Below, piece by piece: positions 1 to 10,224 of a DNA stretch of 64,000 nt; within the stretch, counting starts at the first letter, position 1; every line of letters starts with the position of its first letter. The translations under genes were made by a program, and so were the position numbers. This DNA comes from Pyropia yezoensis. Taxonomy: Eukaryota; Rhodophyta; Bangiophyceae; Bangiales; Bangiaceae. Location of the stretch: the NCBI GenBank assembly GCA_009829735.1, contig CM020619.1, positions 26,810,063-26,874,062 on the forward strand, in the 5' to 3' direction. The notes under the pieces are model-generated. The model was not told where the DNA came from and ran no database searches. It worked only from the letters and a program-made list of their open reading frames with translations.

Positions 1-65
1 ACATCGAGGGCCTCCATGCGAGCGACTTGCTCTTTAACAAGGGCCCTTAAACGGGGCCCTCCCCT

Positions 66-1199
66 TTACGGTTGTTGGCGTATAGGGGGTGCACCGGATT
101 TCAACTCGATCCGGTGTTGGGTGGCTCCCATGAGTCCCAATTGACCATCCCACAACCTGTGATATTGGTCCAAGAGGCGTTCAAATTGAACCCTCAACCT
201 GGGTGGAACACTCTCCATGTTCACATGGGGCCGAGGAGAGGCGGCCGGCTTGGCTTGGTGCTTCTCCTTTCCGGGCTTCGGGCCGCTACTCGCGCCCGCG
301 TTGAGGGTGACCGCTACTACCGGTCCCTCATGTTGGTCGATATAGCCGAACTTGGCTCCCGACTTGAAGTACTTGGGCGACGAGCTCAGGTTCATAACCT
401 GGATCCTCCACGGGACTCCGGCTTTGGAGTCCATCGTGTTTAGGGCAACATGCACTTGGTGCTTGCGAGCAAGACGGGGGTGAGGGTGCACCAACCCGCT
501 CCCCGCATAATCAGTTACAACGTCAACGTGCGCCACCGAGTTGGGGGGCAACGTGACTTTACGGGCTAAACGCAGGGTAGCAGTAACCCCTTCTCTCACA
601 GAGCAAACAGGCTTCGACTGTGAGACTGTCACAGGAGCCACCGACTTTCCCTTACCAAGGATGGGGATGGTCTCCCCATTCATCAACTTGACCCAATACT
701 CAGGGCCACAAATCAAAGGCACTTGTGTTACAACATAAGGGGTACCCAGAAGCAGGGGTACCGATACATTCTCGACTACTCCATAGGTCACGTCAACTTC
801 ATGGGTTCCCAACCTAGTTGGTAGGGTCACGGCACCAACGATGGGAAGTACCCCACCATTGATATCGATCAGATGGTCGGCTTTAGACCTCCAGCGTTGG
901 AGCTTCATCTCCTTTGGTAATAGCGACTTGCGTATCAAGGAGGCTCCTGAACCGGTATCAAGTACGATACGGGCACAGCAGGCACGGCCGGGGGCAAGTT
1001 GCACCCGTCCAGCCACCTGGAAGTTCTCACCCGTCAGCACCGCGATGACCCGACGTGGGTTTGCGTTCTTGGGGAGTCCTACCCGAGGTGGGCGGACTCC
1101 CTTAGGTCGCCGCAGTATCCGGCACGGTTGGTTCGTCCTCTTGACCCACTTGGCCGAGGCTGCCGTTGTGAGCTTCGGACGACCAGCTCCAACGGTCAT
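66..1199 (-). pseudogene. pol fragment of chromovirus copy 1: retropepsin and start of RT
   Basis: The 377-residue frame begins at an ATG that overlaps the gag stop, as in copy 2. The aspartic protease active site DTGSGAS lies near residue 81. The frame runs to the region just before reverse transcriptase and stops at TAA where copy 2 reads Tyr (PIRQQPY). Family knowledge: Ty3 pol is a polyprotein of protease, RT, RNase H and integrase that copies element RNA into DNA. Only the protease and the first RT residues are inside the window. The nonsense codon would prevent production of RT from this copy. Confidence 0.9.
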
Positions 1200-3166
1200 T
1201 CGTTTCCCGCCGACTTGGCGTCCAAATCTGAGGACGAAGGGGAAGACGACAAGTCCGAGGACGACGTGTCCGCCCCCTCCGCCGAGGGTGTGGCGACCGC
1301 CACCACCGGTCGAGACCCACCCTCGCGGCGTGAACGTACTTCGTTCGTAGCCGACTTCTTACTCGCATTCCTAACAAGTTGTTGGATGCGTTTTCTCAAC
1401 TTGGGGCAATCATATGCCCAGTGTCCATCGGAGTTGCAGTTCTAACACCGCTTGTCAGTTCCCGGAGGGGTCTTCCCAACTGGGGAAGACGAAGAGGTAC
1501 CCTGGGAAGTTCCCACGGCAGCTACCACCCTTTCCTTGCGGATTCGGCGCGCCTCCCTCAGCTCTCTGGCCTGGCGCGCCTCCTCGCGTTCATTGGCCAA
1601 CTCGGCCTGACGCTCCTGGCGTTGTTCCTCCCGCAACTTGCGGTACGCCTCACCTCTGCGGTAGGCGAACCTAACCAACTCGGTCAGGATCGCCCGGGCA
1701 GTGTTATGCTCCCGGGTCTCCATGCGGACTGACCAATGGAGTCCCTCCACAAACCGACTCTTCACCACAGCTTGTGGATGAAGAAACCCACAAAGATTGT
1801 TGAGCTTACGAACTCGCTCAGCAAATGACAACTCGTCCTCAGCCTCTTCCTGATGGGCTTGCGTAAACTCCTCAACTTGAGAAGCCAACGCTGCTTCATC
1901 AAGCATGGCTCTCAACAACCAGTTGACGAGCTCCAAATAGGACGTCACCTCACCAGCGCCTCCACTTGAGGAGCTGGGCATGACGGACATAAGTTCTGTC
2001 CGCAGGTCGCCCTTTGTAAACTCCTGTAGCATATAGAAAGCCATGCCTTCTCTTATGGCATTGTCGTCACAGGCTTTTGTGAAACGACGTAGAAACTCAA
2101 AGACACGGAGGGGGGGAGTTCCATCCCACTCCGCTTTGTGCCCAAAAGAGTGAAATGCATTCTTCTTGGCACGGCCCATGGCTCGGGCCTGGTCAGGACC
2201 ATACGCCACCGACTTGTTGTGGAGGGCGTTGGTCTCACAGTCAAAGATCCTCTGGTAGACCGGGTTGGCTACCTGGATCTTGGGCGGCACCTCACGTTGA
2301 GGAAACAGCCGCTGTGGCACTGGGGTAAGTTGACCCTCCGTGCCTATAGTCTGGCGCGGCGAGCTTGGTATAGCCGCCGGCGTTTCCGAGGAAAACTCCC
2401 CCGTGAAGGGCGTACGCCCCACCGAGTATGGTGTGGCTCCCTCGTTGGGAGTCACAGGGGCCGCCCCCTGTTCGGGGCGACCCGAGATAGGCGTCAGGAG
2501 GGATTCCCCCTGCGCCTGCGGGCTCGAAAGCTCCAATCCGGTCTGGACATTAAGGCCATCTGGCAAACTCGCCACAATCTGATTCAGAATAGTATTCGTC
2601 ATCGTGACCACCAGGTCCGGCAAAGTCTGCCGTAACACATTGGTCGCCTCCCGACAGACAGTTTCCGCGAGGAGTGGATTGTCGACTCCAGTTGAGTCTC
2701 GGTCCGCCTCCGGGAGTCCACCTGAGGGGTAACCACGATCCTCAGGGGTCTCAACCGGGGGCATGGGCGCGAGCCCATCGCCGACCAACGGAGGTCCGCC
2801 GTCCTCCGAAAGCCTAGTTGGCGACGGCTCCAAGTTAAAGTTGGCTCCAACCCGAGTGGAACCCGCGGGGACAGTCCTCACACCTTGGGACGTTCCCGTT
2901 GAGTGTACCACACGGTGGCCAGACTTCGGCCCACCTACGTCAGAAGTGTCACGCGAGTGAACTCCCGACTCAGCCGGGGTGGCCTGTTGCCCGCCCGCAC
3001 TTCCAGTCCTTCTGGCTTGAGGGACCTCTAGTCCCTCTGCGACCCCAGGTAAACCCACCTGTGTCTCACCAGTATTCGAGGGCACTGAAGTACGTGCGTC
3101 ACCCGTGTACTCCCCGGACGACGGGGGGTCCGAGCTAGCCATGTTGGCTAACGATCCGTATGACAC
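1196..3166 (-). pseudogene. gag of chromovirus copy 1, stop in zinc knuckle
   Basis: The reading frame is intact from the ATG at 3166 to a TAG at 1442-1444 (574 residues), and the same frame continues to 1196. Copy 2 has TGG at this point, the Trp of its CCHC knuckle CWNCNSDGHWAYDC, so this is a single-base nonsense mutation. The central capsid-type gag domain is recognisable around the stretch FLRRFTKACDDN, followed by a Glu/Arg-rich coiled-coil-like segment. Gag would form the virus-like particle and bind element RNA through the knuckle. In this copy the knuckle would be lost. Confidence 0.9.
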
Positions 3167-3242
3167 GGTCCAAGTCCACCGTTCCTCTGAGACAGAGGGC
3201 CCCCTACACCCGGGTGCACCCGGAGGGAAAGTTTACCTCTGT

Positions 3243-3259
3243 CCCCTGCTGCTCCACCA
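3243..3259 (-). other. primer-binding site, chromovirus copy 1
   Basis: On the minus strand this reads TGGTGGAGCAGCAGGGG, starting TGG as required for pairing with a tRNA CCA end. It sits two bases inside the LTR. An identical site is at 44045-44061. The complement is not the usual initiator-Met tRNA end, and I could not assign the tRNA. Confidence 0.7.
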
Positions 3260-3261
3260 AA

Positions 3262-3730
3262 TGTGGCAAAAACCACTTGCACACACGACACCCAAGTTGG
3301 GGCGGTGTACAAGTGCTGCCTCCCGTGTCGGGGGAACCGGAGGAAGTGCAAGTCGCACACACTCTATCCCTGTTGTGGGGCAATCCCCCCACGGACAAAC
3401 AAGAGGATGGTGTGTGGTCCAACAGTTTCTTGGTCGGGACGGGGAAGCAGGGCCAAGCCCCGCTGTCCCTCCCCTTATCCCCCCAGGGTCCCCTCAGAAT
3501 CTCGCCACTCAGAATCTCCCACCCCAGCACCTGCCCACCGGGCCACACGAAAATTCAAGACGATAAGTGCAGAAAACCCTCCAATCCAAGTTGGATTTTC
3601 TACTAAGCTAACTATCCCAAACTTCGGGAATGTGGACCCAAATGCAGGGGGAGGAACGGATCAGGCTAGTGGCCTGCCGCCCCTTACATGGCACGTGTTG
3701 CCCCCCTACCTGGGGGTCAATACTGCCACA
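3262..3730 (-). repeat. 5' LTR, chromovirus copy 1 (469 bp)
   Basis: On the minus strand the repeat begins TGTGGCA and ends TGCCACA, a 7-base terminal inverted repeat with the canonical TG...CA ends. It is nearly identical to 44064-44531. Similarity between the two copies stops within a few bases of 3730 (both are followed by CCG, then diverge), which fixes the outer edge. The Fanzor-like coding sequence begins immediately beyond this edge. Confidence 0.9.
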
Positions 3731-3739
3731 CCGGACAAG

Positions 3740-6256
3740 ATGCTCGCCCTGTTGCGGGCAGTTTCGGTCGCTACTGGCGTGGGGGTGCGTGGCCACCCCA
3801 GTCTTCGGGCATGGCCAGAGCTGCGAACGGGCGGTCCAGCGGTGCTGGCCGCCATGGCTGGTGTCGGTGGCCGCGCAAGCCGGGCCGCCTCCCAGCTGTC
3901 TACCGACGGCGTGGCGGTGACGTTTTCTCTGTGTCGACCCGACACGGCCGCAGAGGCCGAGGCGCGGGCGGTGGCCTGGGCCAAGAAGCTGGACGGCGGT
4001 GGACGTGCACGGGACCGCAGCGGCAAAGGCTTTGCGTCCCGGGTGGGGGTACTGACGCAGCTCGAGCGGGCTGGCCTGCCGTTGGCGCGCGTCCGGTGGC
4101 TCCAGACGGTCGGCGGAGACCCGGGACGGTCTGCCGTACTGTCGGCAGCACCGGGTGAGCGCGTGGCGACGGCAGACCTCCCCGCCCGCCCCGTTGTAGC
4201 CGCGATGCGCGCCGCGTGGTCCCGCCACATGATCTTGGACGTGCTCAACCGGGCGGCCGTGGCGCTCCTGCGTGGGGCGGGCCTCCAAGACGGGGTGGCG
4301 GCAGCCGCAACCATGCCCAAGGGCCACCCGCCCAGGGGGTCTAGGAAGCGGGCGGCGGCGGGCGCCCCGGCTGCAGGGGTGGGGACGGGGGGGGGCCGCT
4401 CCAAGCGACAAGCGCGGCGGTCGTCACCCGAGGGGAGCGACGATGATGCGGCGGCGGTGGCCCCGGCGGCGGCGGGTGCGACGACGCCCCCCGAGGCAAT
4501 GACCTACCAGACGGCGAGCCCCGGCGGTGGCCACGGGCGCGTGCGGCGTGGGCCGCAGGCGTCCATCCGACAGGCCCGCCGCACCCAGCTCGCCACTTCG
4601 GTGCGGCGTGTGCTGCGTCGCACGCGCCTGTCCCGGTGGACTGTGCCCCGTCACGAGGCGGAAAAGGTGGCACGGTGGCTGGTGGACCCCACTGCCGCGG
4701 CGGGCGACAGTGCCAGCGGCACCACCCCAGACGCGCCGCTGCAGGACCGGGTGGACGCGCTGCCCCGGCGCAAGGGGTGTCGTCGACTGGCACCCGTCCC
4801 CGGCCTTCGCTACAGCCTGAGTGCCGCCCACTTTCGCGAGGCCAGCGGCGGTAACTTTTTGGCCCTTGCGTGGAAGCAGTGGCGGGCACGCAGCGGTACT
4901 GGGGTGGGACCGGTGGCGGCGGCGGGTGACGGAGGCGGCGTCGCAGGCCACCTACCGCCCGTCGACTTGGCAGTAGTACACGGCACGATGCGTACCGGCG
5001 ACGACGGCAAACAGCTGCAGTCTACGCTCGAGTGGGCCGCCCGTCTGGACACGGCCGCGTACGGCCAGCGATTTGGCGCGCAAGCCACGCGACACCTGCG
5101 GGTGGCGCGCGTGCGCAAGGCCATCCAACGCGGCCGCTTTGCTGCCTCGGTGGCGCGGGACCTGACCGGCGGCCTCCTTCGCCAGGTCCGTGGCGGAAGT
5201 GCGGTCGTCGTGGCCATGGGCACCGCGCGCGTGCGCGGGGGGGACGCCTGGCTCCGCCGCCACCTCCGACGGCTGTGCTGGTTTGTCGACCAGGACGAGT
5301 TCAATACGAGCAAGGCGTGCTCCGAGTGTCACGACAAGATGGTGCCCATCTACTCGACGGGCAACTCCCCCCCCAAGATTCCAAGAGAGCTGTATGGGCC
5401 GCCGGCCGGCCCTCTGCCGTCGACACGGCGTGTGCGGATGGTGGCTGGCTCGCGTCGGGGGCGGCCAAAGAGGGCCCTCCCCTCTGCTCCCCACGTGACG
5501 CGCCGCGGGCCGGACCCCGACGCCTACCGGGCGGCCGTCCGAGCCACTGCCCGTGGTGCTGCTGTGGCGCGGCGCGCGGCCGCGCTGGCCGCCAGTGCCG
5601 TCGAGGACCGCGCCGTCTATGCCGACCCGAGGCGGCTGAGCGAGTGGGCGGCCAAGGGCTGCTACACGTGCTCTCTCGCGGCCCCACAAGGCCCCGGTCA
5701 TCCAGCGCCACACCCGCCCGTGATTCGCAATCGGGACGACGTTGCGGCCCGCAACATGGCGTGGGTGGCCGCTCGTCGTCTAACGGGTACCAAAGTGTGG
5801 CCTTTCAAGCGCCCGTGTGGTATGAGGTGGGCCTGGACGATCAAGCGTCCTCCCAGTGGTGTTCCCGTCCCGCCTGTACGTCGCACCCGTGCGACTACGC
5901 GGGTCGATGTATGGCCCGTACTGGCTGCAGTGGACACTGTCGTCGACGGTGGTGGTGGTGGTGGTGGTGGTGGTGGTGGTGGTGGTGGTGGTGGTGGTGG
6001 TGGCGGTGGCGGTGTCGGTGGCGGTGGCGGTGGCGGTAGGGGGGTTGTCGACGGCGGTGGCGGTGGCGGTGGCGGTGGCGGTGGCGGTAGGGGGGTTGTC
6101 GACGGCGACGCGACGGCGGCGTCCTGTACGACGCGACGCGGTGCTCCTGGTGGGGAACGGGTGGCGGCGGCCGGCAGTGCCATGGACGGGGTACGTCGGG
6201 CGGAGACGGGGGCGACAGACGCGCACCGTGGTCTGGTGGACACTGCAAGACGCTAA
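3740..6256 (+). CDS. Fanzor (eukaryotic TnpB-like) RuvC nuclease, probably N-terminally truncated
   Basis: The open frame runs back through the LTR, so the true start is unclear. The first ATG after the LTR is 3740 (838 residues), and I number from it. Family hallmarks are in order: STDGVAVTF (about 54-62); RuvC-I in GGDPGRSA with D127; a long Ala/Gly/Arg/Pro-rich insertion (about 195-280); a block YSLSAAHFREASGGNF; VVVAMGTA; QDEFNTSKACSEC with E520 in the shifted Fanzor position and zinc cysteines C527/C530; second pair C641/C644; RuvC-III NRDDVAARN with D666. Fanzors are transposon-carried, RNA-guided DNA endonucleases. Only about 126 residues precede RuvC-I, fewer than usual, which fits truncation by the retroelement. 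The tail after about residue 700 is poly-Gly from a GGT repeat and is probably not functional protein. The guide RNA, if any, would be expected around the 3' end. Confidence 0.8.
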   Translation: MLALLRAVSVATGVGVRGHPSLRAWPELRTGGPAVLAAMAGVGGRASRAASQLSTDGVAVTFSLCRPDTAAEAEARAVAWAKKLDGGGRARDRSGKGFASRVGVLTQLERAGLPLARVRWLQTVGGDPGRSAVLSAAPGERVATADLPARPVVAAMRAAWSRHMILDVLNRAAVALLRGAGLQDGVAAAATMPKGHPPRGSRKRAAAGAPAAGVGTGGGRSKRQARRSSPEGSDDDAAAVAPAAAGATTPPEAMTYQTASPGGGHGRVRRGPQASIRQARRTQLATSVRRVLRRTRLSRWTVPRHEAEKVARWLVDPTAAAGDSASGTTPDAPLQDRVDALPRRKGCRRLAPVPGLRYSLSAAHFREASGGNFLALAWKQWRARSGTGVGPVAAAGDGGGVAGHLPPVDLAVVHGTMRTGDDGKQLQSTLEWAARLDTAAYGQRFGAQATRHLRVARVRKAIQRGRFAASVARDLTGGLLRQVRGGSAVVVAMGTARVRGGDAWLRRHLRRLCWFVDQDEFNTSKACSECHDKMVPIYSTGNSPPKIPRELYGPPAGPLPSTRRVRMVAGSRRGRPKRALPSAPHVTRRGPDPDAYRAAVRATARGAAVARRAAALAASAVEDRAVYADPRRLSEWAAKGCYTCSLAAPQGPGHPAPHPPVIRNRDDVAARNMAWVAARRLTGTKVWPFKRPCGMRWAWTIKRPPSGVPVPPVRRTRATTRVDVWPVLAAVDTVVDGGGGGGGGGGGGGGGGGGGGGGVGGGGGGGRGVVDGGGGGGGGGGGGRGVVDGDATAASCTTRRGAPGGERVAAAGSAMDGVRRAETGATDAHRGLVDTARR
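5948..6106 (+). repeat. GGT/GGC microsatellite with internal duplication
   Basis: Pure GGT repeats (about 5948-6002) pass into GGTGGC repeats. A segment ending GGTAGGGGGGTTGTCGACGG occurs twice, near 6033-6055 and 6087-6105. The tract is read as poly-Gly in the Fanzor frame. Confidence 0.95.
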
Positions 6257-9189
6257 GACAGCGCACATCTTGCCCGTGACCCTCACCTACCACGGGGTGC
6301 GTCACCCGCCCCCTTTTTCGCCGACGAGCGAATTATGGGTAATTGTCGGCCGTTCACTAGCAGGTTAGACGCCGGCTTTTCCCGGGGACCTTTCCCAGGA
6401 TGAGTCGGATGTTTCCCTGAGGGGTTTAACCGATAGTTCTTCCGCGCAAATTCTCGAGCACGAAAATGAACGGCTCGAGCAGAACTTTGCTTTTTTGATC
6501 GAGGGGATGGGCTGAGGCCGAAGAATCTCCCCCAGGATGACCGACATGACGGCCACTGTCGGTGTTCTCTCAACCAATGACAACAGCGGTGACGCTGCTG
6601 TTTTGCTATACGAAGCGTTCCATTGGTCAGAATTCAAGTTGTAGTTCTCGAGCAAGGCGGGGAGATTTTTCCGTGCAGACCCTCGAAAGCGGTCGTCGCG
6701 CAGGTTTTTGCTTAACCAGTGCGAGATTGCGCGGTTTTCAAACGCGTTTGTATAAATATTGCTCCCAAGCGTAGCGATGGTCGGTCGCTTCTTTGCGCTT
6801 CACAAGAGTGCTCTCTTGCCCCGTGCGCTTCCGGTCATACCAAGGGAGGTGGCGACCACCAATCCCCCGAGCTGTTATAGGCAGAAAGCAAGAAACGGTA
6901 AAAGCGGTGTCTATGATGCCTTGAGGGGGGGTCGATGCAGGTTTTATGCAGGTTTTTGCTCGAGAATTTCCCAAAAAAGCAAGAATGTTTTTACAGGCGA
7001 TAAGCAGCGCAGCACTGCGGTGGTAGCAACGTGCGTCTACCCGCGTCGACCCGCGGCCCCGGGGCGTGAGCTGGTGGCGGCTAGCCTCACCGCCACCCTG
7101 CGCCCGCGCGTGGATGCGTCCATCCATCCCGGTGGCTGTAGCGTTCCCCCACCTCACCCGCCGTCGTTGTGGGGCCCCAGGGGGAGGGATGGGGTGACGG
7201 CGGCAGCCGCCTGAGAGGCCGGCCGACTCGCCGGTCATGCTGTGGGGGGGATGAGAGGAGGACCTCTAAGCACCTCTCTGGAATAGCCGTTTCAGGGAGG
7301 GCTTGCAGCGCTCGCATGTGCTCGCAGGTTGCGAGCACTTGCGAGGTTGCGAGCTCTTCCGAGCACTTGCGAGCACGTTTTTCTGTGGTTTGCGACACGT
7401 CACGTCATGATGCGGTGACAATGACAATGGTCATGGTCACGGCGCGCGAAATTCAGACGTGGGGCTCTTGGGCGGGCGACCCCGCGGCGGTGGGGGGCGT
7501 CTAGGAAGCCGCGGTCGCACCCACAGGGACGGCGGGGGAACGGCACCCGAGCCGGCGGGGCGGGAGTGGGCGTCTGCCCGTCGCCGGGGGGCGCCCGGGG
7601 CGGCAGCGGCAGCGGCGGCAGTGGCCGCGGCGGCAAGCGGTGACGCCCCGCCGCCCCTCTCTTGGGCCGCGTCCGCCGCCGCGGCTGCCGCCGCGGCAGT
7701 GGGTGGGTGCTCGGCGCAGCGGCGGCCGCCCCTCTGGGCTGTGGCCACCGCCACCGCAGCCGCGGCGGGTCAGTGGGTGGGGGCGTCTGTTGTGGCTACC
7801 TTTTGTGTGGGGGGGATGACGTCGACGCGGCTCGGCGCCTTTTTTTTTTTCTTTTTGCATCCGCACCCGCACCCGCCCAACGGAAGGGTGCGCCGCTCCA
7901 ACGGGGTGTCGACCAACCACGCCGGCGGCGCGCGCGTCGGCGTCTGTAGCCTGGATGGCGGTCGCGTCTCTGGGGCGCGATGCGCCCCAGTCGGACGATG
8001 CGCTTGCGCGGCGGCGCCCTGCCGGGGACGGCGGCGCGACCGCGCGTGCTCCTGCGCGGGGTCGACCGGCCGGCGCGTCTGCTACCGGACGCCCGCCCCG
8101 GCCGGGGCACGCCGGGGGGGTTACGGCCCCCGCGCGTGTCGGGGCGGTGGGACGGGTGGGCGCGCGGGCACGTGCGCGGGCACCCTCCCCCGGCTACGGG
8201 GGGCACCCACCCGCCGCTACCACTACCGCCTCGTCTTGCAGACGGGAGCGCCGTGGGGAGGGCCTGCTGTTGGAGGGCGGTGCCGCCGAGGCCGCCCGCC
8301 CGCCGGCGGCCCCGCGCGGGGGGGAGCGGCCGCCGCGGGAGCGGATGCAGCAGCCGACGGGTCGGCCGCTGGGTGACGGGAGGTATGTACTGTACAGTAC
8401 GTCCATAGGCGGGGGGGAGGAGGTCCGCACGTGGCGCGGCGGTGGGGGGGGTGCTGCCGTAGAGGTACTGGGTGGAACAAAAAGGGGACGCAACGCGGCA
8501 ACGGCCGCCGCCGCCGTGGGCACCGTTGGCCCGCACCGGCGGGCGGCGGCGGCGGCAGCGGCGGCAGCAGCGGCGGCGGCAGCCGCTGCGCCGCGCCTGG
8601 CGCTCCCGCCGCGGGGCGTGCTCGGCAGCAGTGGGGCGGGGCCACAAGAGAAAAAAAAAAAGAGAAGAGCGGCCGTGAGGCAGTTGCGCAAAGTGACAAA
8701 TTTGCACGCAGAGTGACATTTGATCTCGCCACCCGTCCCCCCCCCCCGTCGAGTCCTACGACCCCTGTCGACCATGAAGAAGTGCACCCTGCGGGACGTG
8801 GGTCACACCGCTGTGCTCCTCAGACCTTGCGCTCTGTGCCCATGTGTTTTTTTCTGGAAAAAGATTGATCATTGGCCACGTATGGCCATCATCCATACAG
8901 AAGCAGAAGTACGCTCATGTCCGTCGCCCGCCCCATGATCTCCGCACCACCAGGCACCGAAGAGCAACACCACGCACCACGATACCTCCCTCTACCTATC
9001 CTGCTTCTGTTCGTCAAAAAAAAACCGGTGGGTATCGATTGTATGTTGCCCTGTGGAGCACTTCTTCACGACGAAGCAACTAAAAACTGTAGTTTTTGAG
9101 CCCCCCCCCTCATCGCCAAGAGAAGGGCAGCAACCGGGCAGTAGCATGGCCCAAAATAAACCTCTGTGTCCCTGCGAGCTTGCAGGTAC
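6257..9189. other. no supported gene; low-GC segment, then GC-rich repeats
   Basis: 6257-7050 is visibly less GC-rich than its surroundings and could hold the 3' end of the Fanzor-bearing element, but I found no terminal repeats. 7310-7378 has a cluster of TTGCGAG/CGAGCACTTGCGAG words. 7400-8760 is extremely GC-rich, with long open frames on both strands that are mutually overlapping, low in complexity and without recognisable domains. 8700-9189 is lower in GC and has no gene I can support. Confidence 0.6.
7305..7378 (+). repeat. short TTGCGAG / GCGAGCACTTGCGAG repeat cluster
   Basis: About six copies of the word GCGAG, several within GAGCACTTGCGAG, occur in 74 bases. They are imperfectly spaced. 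No function is apparent. Confidence 0.7.
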
Positions 9190-10193
9190 ACAAAAACTGC
9201 TTTGCCGGTATCCCGATGTGCTCCCAGGGGCGGGGTTTTGCACACGCTGGGACCCCCCTGCCGCAGCGTGTGCCTATGAAAAAAAGTGGATCCTCACAGA
9301 ACAGACCACCCCCCGCGAGCTCAGGACCCTCCGCGGAGTCCGTATGAGCAACCGGTGCCAAAAAGTTCAGTCAAACGACGCCCAGGACTGGGTGGGGATA
9401 TGTGGATAGGAGACCTCATGTTCCTGTGCTCTCTCTTGTGTTTCAATGGGTAGGCACGGGCCTTGGGGCACGATGAAAGACATGAACTGTGCACTGTTGC
9501 GCATCCTAGCGTGTTGGGACTGTAGATTCTCTTCCATCCATCAGAGAGAGGCTTGAATAGCTCAAATGCACCCCGTACAGGCAGTACTCTTCGTAGTGTG
9601 CTTCCTGCTTCACTCACTGACTCTGGCTGGGAGCTGGCACTGAGGGCGGCGGGAAGGGGGCGCCGTCGGCCGTCACGCCCCCGCGTCGTTGGCGGCGGCG
9701 GGGGCCACAGCGGCCGCCGCGGCGCCGCCGCCGCCGCCGCGCGCAACGGCGGCGGCGGCGGCCGCGGCGGCGGCGGCGGCCCATTGTGCGGGGGGGGGGG
9801 CGCCGCCGCTGGCGCGCCCGTGGGCGCCAACGTGGGCGGGCGCCGACGGCCGCCCACCACGCACGGGGGAAGGGGGGCGCGCGGGGGGGGGGGGGGTAGG
9901 GCGGGTGGGACGGGACGGTGGGCATCATGCCGACGCCAACCCCCCCCCCCGCCCAGACCGCTTCCCCATCCTCTCCTCCGTACGGCCGCCGATCCCACCG
10001 CCGGTTGCAATTTGGGCCCGCCCCGCCCCCCCCCCCGTCCGCCCCCGCCTTTCCCGCCATTGCCCCCCCCACGTCCGCCCCCGCGCTCGGCGGCGGCGGC
10101 AGCGACGGTGCCGGCGGCGGCGGCAGCGACAGCGACGGCAGCAGCGACGGCGGCGGCAGCGACGGTGCCGGCGGCGGCGGCAGCGACGGTGCC

Positions 10194-10224
<31 letters not shown>

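Larger units (their letters stand above)
1..3730 (-). mobile_element. Ty3/gypsy chromovirus, copy 1 (5' part, decayed)
   Basis: The element reads on the minus strand. From 3730 downward it has a 5' LTR, primer-binding site, leader, gag, protease and the start of reverse transcriptase; the rest lies beyond base 1. It is closely similar to copy 2 at 40800-44531. Copy 1 carries at least two nonsense changes relative to copy 2: a Trp codon in the gag zinc knuckle became TAG (1442-1444), and a Tyr codon at the start of the RT region became TAA (about 66-68). It is therefore a dead copy. Its base composition is clearly less GC-rich than the flanking host DNA. Confidence 0.93.

Noticed and set aside
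3263..3739. N-terminal extension of the Fanzor protein through the LTR
   Set aside because: The extension is LTR sequence in antisense, shared word for word with copy 2 where no Fanzor follows, and begins at a GTG, not an ATG.
4670..4700. RuvC-I aspartate of the Fanzor in WLVDPTAA
   Set aside because: GGDPGRSA at 4112-4135 fits the DPG motif better and lies at the expected distance after the TDG block.
7459..8787. Several overlapping 150-300-codon ORFs on both strands
   Set aside because: Composition-driven; no motif, no consistent start, broken by poly-T/poly-A runs read as Phe/Lys.
9060..9110. Short inverted repeat AAAAACT-GT-AGTTTTT as terminator or element end
   Set aside because: Too short and isolated; no partner structure found.
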